Of a stretch of 64,000 bases of DNA, positions 54,744-62,862 are shown one piece after another. Source of the stretch: G965218495 sp965262785 (lineage in GTDB: Bacteria > Bacteroidota > Rhodothermia > Rhodothermales > Bin80); the NCBI GenBank assembly GCA_965262785.1, contig OZ253559.1, positions 2,480,001-2,544,000 on the forward strand, given 5' to 3'. How positions within the stretch are numbered: position 1 is the first letter of the stretch; each line of letters starts with the position of its first letter. Position numbers and translations under genes: made by a program. The notes beneath the pieces are model-generated. The model had not been told where the DNA came from, did no database searches, and saw nothing but the letters and a program-made list of their open reading frames with translations.

Positions 54744-55556
54744 ATGAATCTAGGTCTACAAGATCGAAACGCGTTCGTAGCTGGCGCTAGCAGCGGGCTT
54801 GGCTTGGCAGCTGCCATTGCGTTGGCGCGCGAAGGTTGCCGTGTAGCAATTTGCTCGCGAAGCGAAAAGCGGCTTGCTGCAGCTAAGGAGCAGTTGGTGC
54901 AAGTAGCCGGTACAAAGCCGGAACGTGTGGTTACCGTCATGTGTGATGTTACAATTGAGTCGCAGGTTCAGTCCGCGATCAGCAGTGCTGCGGATGCGCT
55001 GGGAGGCCTCCACATCCTGCTTACCAATGCGGGTGGGCCACCGACCGGGCTGATTGACGAATTCGACGCGTCCGTCTGGCGCAGCGGCCTGGAGCTGAAT
55101 CTGGTAAGCACAATCAACCTGTGTCGCCACGCATTGCCATACCTGCGCGCTGCCGCTGCTCGAGACAACCATGCGCGTATATTGATTGTGACCTCAATTG
55201 CGGCGAAGCAGCCGATCCAGACCCTGTACCTGTCCAATACGTCTCGGGCCGGGGTGCAGGGCTTCGCCAAGACGCTCTCAGAAGAGTTGGGTCCGGCTGG
55301 CATAACGGTAAACACGCTCCTGCCAGGATTTACGCGCACGGCTCGCCTGTCGCATCTCGTTGAAGATATCCAAGGCCGAACCGGCAAGACCGCTGCAGAG
55401 GTTGAGTCAGGCTGGGCAGCCGGGGCCGCTTTGCGCCGCCTGGGTGAGCCCGAGGAGTTCGCGGCGACAGCAGCGTTTCTGGCCAGCAAACCTGCAGCCT
55501 TTATCACAGGCGTGGCAATGCCCGTTGACGGCGGATACTCTAAGCATGTCCTGTAG
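54744..55556 (+). CDS. SDR family oxidoreductase, non-canonical active site
   Basis: A 270-residue short-chain dehydrogenase fold. The cofactor motif is GASSGLGLAAAIALAREG, NAGG is at TNAGGPPTG, and the C-terminal part is PEEFAATAAFLASKPAAFIT. The usual Y-x3-K is not seen. The corresponding stretch reads SIAAKQPIQTLYLSNTSRAG, as in a subgroup of SDR proteins with S-N-x2-R. Activity and substrate are unknown. Confidence 0.85.
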   Translation: MNLGLQDRNAFVAGASSGLGLAAAIALAREGCRVAICSRSEKRLAAAKEQLVQVAGTKPERVVTVMCDVTIESQVQSAISSAADALGGLHILLTNAGGPPTGLIDEFDASVWRSGLELNLVSTINLCRHALPYLRAAAARDNHARILIVTSIAAKQPIQTLYLSNTSRAGVQGFAKTLSEELGPAGITVNTLLPGFTRTARLSHLVEDIQGRTGKTAAEVESGWAAGAALRRLGEPEEFAATAAFLASKPAAFITGVAMPVDGGYSKHVL

Positions 55557-55592
55557 TGTGTGCGAGTAGGGGATAGATAGCGCCTTGGCATC

Positions 55593-56732
55593 ATGAATCA
55601 GCGGGTACTTGTAGCTATGAGCGGGGGCGTGGATTCGTCCGTCGCCGCAGTGCTTCTGCACAAGCAGGGCTACGACGTCATAGGCCTGACGATGAAGACA
55701 TGGGACTATGCGGCGAGCGCGCCGAAAGCGGGCAAAGTTGTCGGCTGCTGCACGCTGGAGTCGATGAATGATGCGCGCCATGTAGCCCTGAAGTATGGGT
55801 TCGCTCACTTTGTCGTCGACATCCGCAAGGAATTTGGTGATTGGGTCATCCAGCGCTTCACGGGCGAGTACCTGGCAGGCCGCACACCCAATCCCTGCGT
55901 ACTTTGCAACACTCACATCAAGTGGGATGCGCTCCTGAGGCGGGCGGATGACCTTGATTGCGGGTACATCGCTACCGGCCACTACGCGCGGGTGAGACAG
56001 GAGGCGGGCCGCTACGTGGTATCACGAGGCTTGGACCTGAACAAGGACCAGAGCTATGCGCTCTGGGGACTGCCTCAGGCGCACCTGGCGCGTACGGTAT
56101 TTCCGCTGGGCCAATATGCTAAGCCGGACATTCGCAAAATGGCGGTCGAGTTTGGGCTGCTACATGTGGCAGACAAGCCCGACTCCTACGAAATCTGCTT
56201 TATCCCTGATAACGACTATCGCCGGTTCCTGAGGGACCGCGTCACGGATCTGGACGACCAGGTTCGCGGCGGGTCCTTTGTGCTCTCAGACGGCTCCGTG
56301 ATCGGGCAACATGCGGGATACCCATTCTATACGATTGGTCAGCGGCGGGGGCTAGGGCTTGCCCTCGGGTATCCAGCCTATGTGACTGCCATTGACCCTG
56401 AGTCGAATACTGTAACGGTTGGCCCACGGGAAGAGCTGCTGCAGGAACACCTTGTTGCACGCCAGATCAACTTGGTAAAGTACGCGGACTTGCGCCGTGA
56501 GCGCCCAGCTACCGGAAAGATTCGTTACAAGGACGCCGGAGCCCCATGCCTGGTTTGGCAGAGCGACGAGGATGAGCTCACAGTTGCATTTTCGAATCGC
56601 CGCCGTGCGATCACGCCTGGGCAGTCCGTCGTCTTGTACGAGGGTGACGATGTCCTTGGCGGTGGTTGGATTGCTGCTGCGTGGAGTGCAGGAGAAGAGC
56701 GTGCCGTCGCCGCCGCCGATGTAGCAGACTGA
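55593..56732 (+). CDS. mnmA: tRNA-uridine 2-sulfurtransferase
   Basis: A 379-residue enzyme. The PP-loop is MSGGVDSSVAAVLL. The catalytic Cys pair is in NPCVLCNTHIKW and DSYEICFIPDND. FYTIGQRRGLGLALGYP begins the C-terminal beta-barrel. It makes 2-thiouridine at the tRNA wobble position. A short lipoprotein gene follows after 12 bases. Confidence 0.95.
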   Translation: MNQRVLVAMSGGVDSSVAAVLLHKQGYDVIGLTMKTWDYAASAPKAGKVVGCCTLESMNDARHVALKYGFAHFVVDIRKEFGDWVIQRFTGEYLAGRTPNPCVLCNTHIKWDALLRRADDLDCGYIATGHYARVRQEAGRYVVSRGLDLNKDQSYALWGLPQAHLARTVFPLGQYAKPDIRKMAVEFGLLHVADKPDSYEICFIPDNDYRRFLRDRVTDLDDQVRGGSFVLSDGSVIGQHAGYPFYTIGQRRGLGLALGYPAYVTAIDPESNTVTVGPREELLQEHLVARQINLVKYADLRRERPATGKIRYKDAGAPCLVWQSDEDELTVAFSNRRRAITPGQSVVLYEGDDVLGGGWIAAAWSAGEERAVAAADVAD

Positions 56733-56744
56733 ACGGCTAGCGCA

Positions 56745-57074
56745 ATGGCACGTGTGGTGCTTTTCTTTCTTTCGCTAACGGTGGTCGTATCCTGCACCAC
56801 TATACAGCCTGAAAACAGTACTTCACCACCAGATGCTCAAGAGGACGAAATGGCGCCAATTAGCGGAACGGGAACGATACGATTCCTAGAGTTTGAGGGC
56901 GGCTTCTATGGTATCGTTTCGGACGATGGCCGCCGATACGATGTAGGTCAACTGGACTCCAAATTCCAAAAGGACGGGATGCGCATCAAATTTGTGTTAC
57001 GCGAGCGCCCCAATGTGATGTCCTTCCGGATGTGGGGTAAAGTTGTAGCGGTGGTGAGCTTGGAGGCAATATAG
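56745..57074 (+). CDS. small lipoprotein with OB-like fold
   Basis: A 109-residue protein with lipobox VVSC, then an acidic linker and a compact beta-rich domain (GTIRFLEFEGGFYGIVSDDG, MRIKFVLRERPN, MWGKVVAVV). Such small proteins are common beside mnmA-like genes in Bacteroidota and have no known function. It is probably co-transcribed with mnmA. Confidence 0.75.
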   Translation: MARVVLFFLSLTVVVSCTTIQPENSTSPPDAQEDEMAPISGTGTIRFLEFEGGFYGIVSDDGRRYDVGQLDSKFQKDGMRIKFVLRERPNVMSFRMWGKVVAVVSLEAI

Positions 57075-57121
57075 AAGGACGGGTTCCATGGGGCTACTCT
57101 TCATTCTCAAAACCAAGGGAT

Positions 57122-57897
57122 AAGAGGACCTTTCTGAAGACATCGGGTGCTTGCGCTGCGGGCTCGCTTTTGGCGCCCCTGGCGTGCAGCGCGCCCGAGC
57201 TGTCACCCAAGCGCACCAATTGGGCTGGTAACACTACGTATAGCACGGATCGGTTTTTTGTACCCGGCCACGTTTAGGAGCTGCAGGATGTTGTTGCTTC
57301 AAACCGCAAAATTCGCGCTCTTGGGTCTCGTCATTGCTTCAACTCCCTTGCTGACAGCACGGCGGCGCAGGTGTCACTGGAGCGGTTGAATCGTGTCGTT
57401 GCACTGGGCGATGGATTCGTCACGGTAGAAGCAGGTATTTGTTACGGGGAGCTGTGCCCGTTCTTGCATAAGCAGGGATATGCGTTGTACAACCTGGCGT
57501 CGCTCCCGTACATCAGCATTGCAGGCGCCAGCGCAACGGCTACTCACGGCTCCGGCCGAGCCAACGGCAATCTAGCCGCTGCGGTAACGGGCCTTGAGAT
57601 GATTAGGGCCGACGGCAGTCGCGTAGCGTTGTCGCGTTCAAATGACGGTTCTGAGTTTGCTTCTGTGGTCGTACATCTTGGCTCGCTTGGGGTGATCAAG
57701 CAGGTCACGCTTGCTACGGAGCCGGCGTACGATATGGTACAGCACGTCTATCTTGGCCTGCCTGTGGCAGACCTGGATGCCCGCATTGACGCGGTCATGG
57801 GGATGGGGCATAGCGTGAGCATTTTTACTGACTGGCGAACGGAGTGCTCGAAAAGGGACGGTGCCTGTTTCAGTTATTGGGGAGGTTGCTGTGAATA
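57122..57897 (+). pseudogene. alditol oxidase-like FAD enzyme, broken
   Basis: One frame runs from KRTFLKTSGACAAGS (Tat-like signal with lipobox LAPLAC) through NTTYSTDRFFVPGHV, an in-frame TAG at 57275-57277, then ELQDVVASNRKIRALGSRHC. It continues through a normal FAD PCMH domain (SIAGASATATHGSGRANGNL) and fades after FTDWRTE, where the C-terminal half is absent. No start codon is seen upstream. The remaining frame could express only a truncated FAD domain. Substrate class (alditol or aldonolactone oxidase) is inferred from family similarity. Confidence 0.82.
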
Positions 57898-57964
57898 GCA
57901 AGGAGGAGGAGACGAATAGGGTATCTGCCTAACTCTGTCGCAAGTGAACCCAGACCCAAGTCCA

Positions 57965-57997
57965 ATGCATTCCCCTTCGCGCCTGATTAACCAGCAG
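57965..57997 (+). pseudogene. 5' fragment of the beta-propeller gene interrupted by IS256
   Basis: ATG at 57965 encodes MHSPSRLINQQ and runs straight into the IS256 target site. Across the insertion the frame continues TNHSIFLVGAILLVAP, giving a normal signal peptide. The start of the downstream beta-propeller gene is therefore 2.5 kb away from its body. Confidence 0.75.
57990..57997. repeat. target-site duplication, left copy (ACCAGCAG)
   Basis: An 8-bp direct repeat flanking the IS256-type element, identical to 60484-60491. IS256-family elements make 8-9 bp duplications. Confidence 0.9.
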
Positions 57998-58080
57998 GGC
58001 GGTGCGCCATTCTTAGTTGGTAAAGGGCAGACGTAGACAGATAGTGGAGCCATTTTCCACATATATCTAATCTGCTTCTT

Positions 58081-59163
58081 ATGTCCGGGCAACACAGCAA
58101 GTCCACACTCCATGACAGCGTCACTGGCGACGCCCTGCGTGCTCAGGGTGACTGGCGCCTGTCCCTGGTCAGGCAGTTCAGCGAGCTCATGGAGCTGCTC
58201 GCTCGTGACTGGACCGCACCGGGTCAGAGTACCAGTGGAGATGGGGCGAGCGGCCCGGCCTCGGGCGCCGACGCGCAGGTGCCGGAGGCCGACTCCGCAG
58301 CGTGCACCTGCTGTGTGAGGTGCGTGTCCACGCGGGATCGGCCGGAGGCCTCGTCTGCGCTTCCGCAGCCACTGGATGCGTCGGTGGCAGCACACCTGGA
58401 GCAGGCCTGGCAGGAGTTCGCCACGCGGCCGCTGTCCCAGCACGACTACGTGGCGTTATGGCTTGACGCCGCCTATGTGCTGGGCACACAGTATGTCTTC
58501 TGCATGGGCGCTACGATGACCGGGCGCAAACGGATCCTAAGCTTCGCGGCTTCGTCGCTGGAGGATGCCGCAGCGTTAAGTCAGATGCTGCAGCAGCTTA
58601 CCAGGCGCGGGCTTTGCACCGAGCGCGGACTGCTGTGCGTGATCTCCGGGGGCAGTGGCCTCTACGAGGCGCTTGCAGCCCACTTTGGCGCCCGTGTCCA
58701 GGTGCAACGGTGTCAAGTGCAGAAGGCCCGGCGTGTGTTGAGCTATCTGCCGGAGGCTGAACGTCTGGCGGTGCGTAGCGCACTGCGGCACGCTTGGGAG
58801 GCAGCCGACTATGACACGGCCCTGCGGGCGCTGATGCGTGTGCACAGTGCCGTCTCCCGAGAGAACCACACCGCGGGGCGCTGCCTGCAGGAGGGACTCA
58901 AGCAGACGCTGACCCTGCACCGGGCGGGTGTCTTTGCCGCCTTGGGTCGCAGCCTGAAGACCACCAGCGTGATTGGCCGTGTCAGCCAACGCTTAGCCGC
59001 ACACCTGAGGCCATATGGCCACTGGCTGCCACCACAGCAGCGGCAGGCGTGCATGGCCCTGGGCCTGCTCACGATGGAGACGCGCCTCTACCGCCTGGCC
59101 AACGCTTCGTACCTTGCGCGCCTTCGCAGCACCCTCTTTAGCGAACGTCTTACGTCCTCCTAA
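58081..59163 (+). CDS. IS256-type transposase-like protein, catalytic residues lost
   Basis: A 360-residue relative of the neighbouring transposase. It keeps WLDAAYVLGTQYVFCMGATM (first Asp), EDAAALSQMLQQLTRRGL, QRCQVQKARRVLSYLPEAER and the QTLTLHRAGVFAALGRSLKT tail. The second catalytic Asp is replaced (VISGGSGLYEAL instead of VDGSKG). The Glu of TTNSIEN is replaced (TTSVIGR). The frame is open and clean, so it may be kept as a regulator or a DNA-binding partner. It ends nine bases before the intact gene. Confidence 0.85.
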   Translation: MSGQHSKSTLHDSVTGDALRAQGDWRLSLVRQFSELMELLARDWTAPGQSTSGDGASGPASGADAQVPEADSAACTCCVRCVSTRDRPEASSALPQPLDASVAAHLEQAWQEFATRPLSQHDYVALWLDAAYVLGTQYVFCMGATMTGRKRILSFAASSLEDAAALSQMLQQLTRRGLCTERGLLCVISGGSGLYEALAAHFGARVQVQRCQVQKARRVLSYLPEAERLAVRSALRHAWEAADYDTALRALMRVHSAVSRENHTAGRCLQEGLKQTLTLHRAGVFAALGRSLKTTSVIGRVSQRLAAHLRPYGHWLPPQQRQACMALGLLTMETRLYRLANASYLARLRSTLFSERLTSS

Positions 59164-59172
59164 ACCCTACCA

Positions 59173-60468
59173 GTGCACATGACGACCTCTCCCACTACGG
59201 TGAACCCTACGGACCCCTGCGGCGAGCTCCTGCGTGCCTTTGGCTCGTGCAGCATGGAGGCGAAGATCGACGCGGTGCTCAACATCGGCTCGTTTCACCA
59301 ACGCATGGCCGAGCAAGCCATTCGGGACGAGGTCGCCATGCTTTGCGGACGGTATCGCAGCCGAGACAAGCCGCACCAGGGGCGCTACCAGCGTTGGGGC
59401 TCCAATCCAGGGTCCATCCGTCTGTGTGGGCAGCGAGTACCCATCAGGGTGCCACGCGTGCAGGACAAACAGACGAACCAGGCGCGCTCCCTGCAGAGCT
59501 ATCGCCGACTGCACAACGCAACAGTAGATGACAAGAAGCTGACTGAGGTATTGCTCATGGGTGTCAGCCAGCGCAACTACCAGCGGGCAGCCCAGGAGTA
59601 TGCAGACGCGTTTGGTCTCAGCGCGACCTCTGTGCGGCGCAGGTTTATCCAGCGCGGCCAACAGATCCTGCAAGACTTCTTTGAACACCGGCTGGACAAG
59701 CTGGACCTGGTGGGCCTGTGGATCGACGGCAAGCACTTTGCCAAATACCAGGTGGTGGTGGCCATGGGGCTGACCCTGACGGGCGAGAAGGTAGTGCTGG
59801 GGTTTGCGCAGGTGCCTTCGGAGAATACCGAGGCCATCGAGGGCCTCTTGGAAGACCTGATTGCCCGTGGCCTGCGCTTAGGCGAAGGACTGCTCTGCAT
59901 GGTCGATGGGTCCAAAGGCATACACGCGGCGGTGCGCAAAGTCTTCGGCAAATATGCACTGGTACAGCGCTGCTGCTGGCATAAACAGGAGAACGTGGTG
60001 GCACATGTGAAGAAAGAGGATCAGCCACGCTACCGTAAGCGTCTTCAGTCCGCCTATCGGAAGCCCACCTACGCAGCGGCGAAGGCAGCACTAACGAACC
60101 TCCAAACGGAGTTGCAGTCCAGCGCTCCCAAAGCCGCCGCCAGTCTGGCAGAAGGCATGGAGCAGACACTGACGCTGCATCGGCTGGGCCTGGCCCAGGT
60201 GCTGGGCCGCAGCTTGCGTACGACCAACAGCATAGAGAACCTGAACAGTGCCTTCGCACGCCTCTTCCACAACGTGACACACTGGATGCACTCGGGTCAG
60301 GTGCACCGGTGGATAGCCCTGGGAGCCATCGAATCTCTTCGTAACTTGCAAAAGATTCCCCAGGCGCAACATCTTCCGAAGCTACGAATGGCTCTACAAG
60401 CGCATATAGGCTACACTACTCATTCAAATACCACCTCCACGCTACTACGTCCGCCCCCTACCAACTAA
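59173..60468 (+). CDS. IS256 family transposase
   Basis: A 431-residue transposase with all DDE residues: LWIDGKHFAKY, CMVDGSKGIHAAV and TTNSIENLNS. QRCCWHKQENVVAHVKKEDQ is the family C/H segment. The N-terminal 120 residues hold a helical DNA-binding part. It is likely active. Confidence 0.95.
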   Translation: MHMTTSPTTVNPTDPCGELLRAFGSCSMEAKIDAVLNIGSFHQRMAEQAIRDEVAMLCGRYRSRDKPHQGRYQRWGSNPGSIRLCGQRVPIRVPRVQDKQTNQARSLQSYRRLHNATVDDKKLTEVLLMGVSQRNYQRAAQEYADAFGLSATSVRRRFIQRGQQILQDFFEHRLDKLDLVGLWIDGKHFAKYQVVVAMGLTLTGEKVVLGFAQVPSENTEAIEGLLEDLIARGLRLGEGLLCMVDGSKGIHAAVRKVFGKYALVQRCCWHKQENVVAHVKKEDQPRYRKRLQSAYRKPTYAAAKAALTNLQTELQSSAPKAAASLAEGMEQTLTLHRLGLAQVLGRSLRTTNSIENLNSAFARLFHNVTHWMHSGQVHRWIALGAIESLRNLQKIPQAQHLPKLRMALQAHIGYTTHSNTTSTLLRPPPTN

Positions 60469-60483
60469 GAATGGTGCACCACC

Positions 60484-60491
60484 ACCAGCAG
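60484..60491. repeat. target-site duplication, right copy (ACCAGCAG)
   Basis: Identical to 57990-57997 and directly after the right IS256 end. Confidence 0.9.
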
Positions 60492-61506
60492 ACGAACCAC
60501 AGTATCTTTCTAGTCGGTGCAATCCTTTTGGTCGCCCCCATGGCGTCAAGCGCGCATGCACAGGATACACCGGCTAGCGAATCTAAGTACTTCAAAAATG
60601 GTCGTAACGGTCAGGTTCGACAAGCCGGATACGTTACTGATCGCAGCCATCGACCATATTGATGTAGATCAGTCCGGTCGATGGCTGATAACTGACAGGC
60701 CGGGGGATCAGGTCTTGCTGTTTGATTCGACCGGCACCCTGCAAGCTTCATTGGATTCATCGAATTGCCATCCGGGATTCACCTTTAGTCCTGATGGCGC
60801 CAAGTTTGGGCGCAATGAGTTCATCTTTGTCCTGAATACATCAAACCACTGGGGATACCGTTTCACGACGGGCGGGAAATGCTTGGGTAGCGTGGATCGC
60901 GACTTCGTCAAGCCAAAATACGTTGACATTGATCCAGCGGGCGCACTCTATGGTGCTTATAGTGGACCGCACTGGGAACTGCGGCACATGAACACCACCG
61001 GGAAAACCCTTAGGGAGCTTCCACTGCCTCAGTCCAAGTTTCCCAATGCCAGTGAGCGTTTTAACGGCGGTGGTCTCGTTACCGATGGGACGCACCTCTT
61101 CTACGCTTCGGGACTCGATACGGAGATACTGAAATTTGCCTTGGATGGTATCCTATTGCAATGGATTTCGGCACGCAACTCGTGGTTTCGCTCCCCCAGC
61201 AAGGATCTGCCGCTTGATGCTTCGCAGTTTTTAGAGGCCTTAAAGGACTGGTCGGCCACGTCCGCAAGGATTATGTTTGAGCTTGCCGATCAGACCCTTA
61301 TGATTCAGTATATCCACAGAGAGCGGGGAACCGGGTATCAGGTCTTTACCAAGGACGGCAAACTGGTTGCCGAAGAGTTTGGCCTCAACTATTTGTTCTT
61401 ACACGGAGAAGACGGATTGGTCTATCGCCCGTACCAGCTGGATCTGGACAGTCAGGGGGAGCTGCCCAATCCTTATCTTGAGGTTTACCGTTTTGTCGCA
61501 CAGTAG
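60492..61506 (+). pseudogene. beta-propeller protein, IS-interrupted and frameshifted
   Basis: The first part encodes the rest of a signal peptide (SIFLVGAILLVAPMASSAHAQ). The frame then shifts at a run of five A's (60594-60598). Deleting one A gives KYFKMVVTVRFDKPD and continues as a six-bladed beta-propeller with repeated blades (DQSGRWLITDRPGDQVLLFD, LDSQGELPNPYLEVYRF). The body has an open frame of about 300 residues and a TAG stop. The function is unknown. Confidence 0.78.
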
Positions 61507-61517
61507 TGGAAACGTGT

Positions 61518-62121
61518 ATGTCTTCCTCCATAAAGTCTGAGATCGTCAAGGTCCTGGCCTTGGCTTGGCCCTACTTCTGGCACTGGGCTTCGGCTACCTG
61601 CCACTTGTTGACACCGCAGAACCGGCGCGGTCAAACGGCGCGCTTAGCATGTACGCAGACACAAGTACCATCGACTCACTTAAGCTGGCACTTGAGGGGC
61701 GTGCCGTACCAGCTCTTAATGCCAATAGTATTGTGAAAGGTCAGCGTGACAGCATCAATTTGGCCGCTATCGGCCTGATCATTCCGACACCTGGCAACGC
61801 GTGCATTCAGAGGCAGGTTGGAGCGCTGAAGAGGTTGCAGGCGCTACATGACGCTATCAGAGAGGACGTCCCCGTACAGGTATTTCTTTTGACGTAGAGG
61901 CCACCAGGATGCGAAATCTCCTACTTCGCAAGGCATTGCGTCCGACATACGAGTTGTGGTATACCAGCGGTGTGAATCCCCTGTCTCGGAGTATTGTGTC
62001 GGGGCAGTTAGAACCGGTTCTGGCAGTCAGCGACCACACGGTAAATAGCGTGTTCCACACCGTGCAACATAACCGTGTTGTGCACACCGTTTCGGAATGT
62101 CCCGGGCTTCCTACTTCTTAG
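61518..62121 (+). pseudogene. membrane-anchored protein of unknown function, frameshifted twice
   Basis: ATG at 61518 starts MSSSIKSEIVKVLAL. Near 61560 the frame moves to LLLALGFGYLPLVDTAEPAR, making a signal anchor, and continues NGALSMYADTSTIDSLKLAL to LQALHDAIREDVP. Near 61880 a second shift leads to FDVEATRMRNLLLRKALRP and SGVNPLSRSIVSGQLEPVL. The conserved-looking pieces lie in three frames, so the gene is broken. It follows the beta-propeller pseudogene closely. Confidence 0.65.
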
Positions 62122-62219
62122 CGATGGAGGGACACCCAAGGCGATTGAGCGGGTTATTCCATCCAAATCGGATACAGCTCAAGAGCTGACCAGAGAGTAC
62201 GGGCGGGGCAGGTGCATAG

Positions 62220-62654
62220 CCAAGTATGTAGTTCCCAAAATTATGGCTATCGTGGGCTGCTCCGGCCTTCCGCTGTCCATCGGCACCCACTCGGCGCAGC
62301 GGCACGATATCAAGAGCGTGCAGCGGAGCCTCAACCAGGTGTTCCTCGAAGGTCCCCCGGAGGAGCTGGTTGGCGACAGGGCGTACGAATTCGCCGAGCC
62401 GCTGGACGTGCCCGGGTGGCAAGAAGCGGGGCGTCGAGATGATTGCGTCTCTCCAGAGGTATCGGGCGGGCCTGAAGACTCAGGACGGGTACTGCCTCCG
62501 CAGGTTCAAACGGCGGCGGATCGTCGAGCTGTTCTTCGCTTGGCTCCAGTGGAGGTGCCGCGTCTTTACCAGACGGGATCATCACGCCGAAAACGTCCTC
62601 GGATTTGCCCAGTTCGCGACCCTAAGACCGGTGCTTAAGCCGCTTTGTAGCTGA
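62220..62654 (+). pseudogene. IS5-family transposase remnant
   Basis: Fragments of an IS5-type DDE domain appear in two frames. One reads KIMAIVGCSGLPLSIGTHSA and PEELVGDRAYEFAEPLDVPG. The other reads VEMIASLQRYRAGLKTQDGY, VELFFAWLQWRCRVFTRRDH and HAENVLGFAQF. The N-terminal part and ends are missing. It is an old, inactive remnant. Confidence 0.8.
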
Positions 62655-62713
62655 GATAGGCCTAATTCTCGTGAATAAGGTGGGATACATAGTGTCATCT
62701 AGTCTCTGCATCA

Positions 62714-62721
62714 TAGCTTTG
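62714..62721 (+). promoter_or_regulatory. possible -7 box upstream of katG (TAGCTTTG)
   Basis: TAGCTTTG matches TAnnTTTG about 140 bases before the katG ATG. The 208-base gap between the IS5 remnant and katG otherwise shows nothing recognisable. No -33 element is evident, so this is weak. Confidence 0.25.
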
Positions 62722-62862
62722 CGGGCTTGACTCCGCTCACCCGGCCAGGTCCTGTTGTCGCGGTGAAGACGGCCGAATAGTATCCACACTGCCCAAAGTC
62801 ACCAAAGGGGGGCGTGCCTGCCCAAATCAATACTCTCTGTCCAACATCGAGGAACTAACGAA

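Larger units (their letters stand above)
57998..60483 (+). mobile_element. IS256-family element with two transposase genes (2,486 bp)
   Basis: Inverted ends at 57998-58036 and 60445-60483 match at 34 of 39 positions (core CCATTCTTAGTTGGTA), with an 8-bp target duplication. It carries two tandem transposase-like genes, 58081-59163 and 59173-60468, in the same direction. Most IS256 elements have only one. The first is a diverged, catalytically incomplete copy. The second is intact. Confidence 0.93.
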
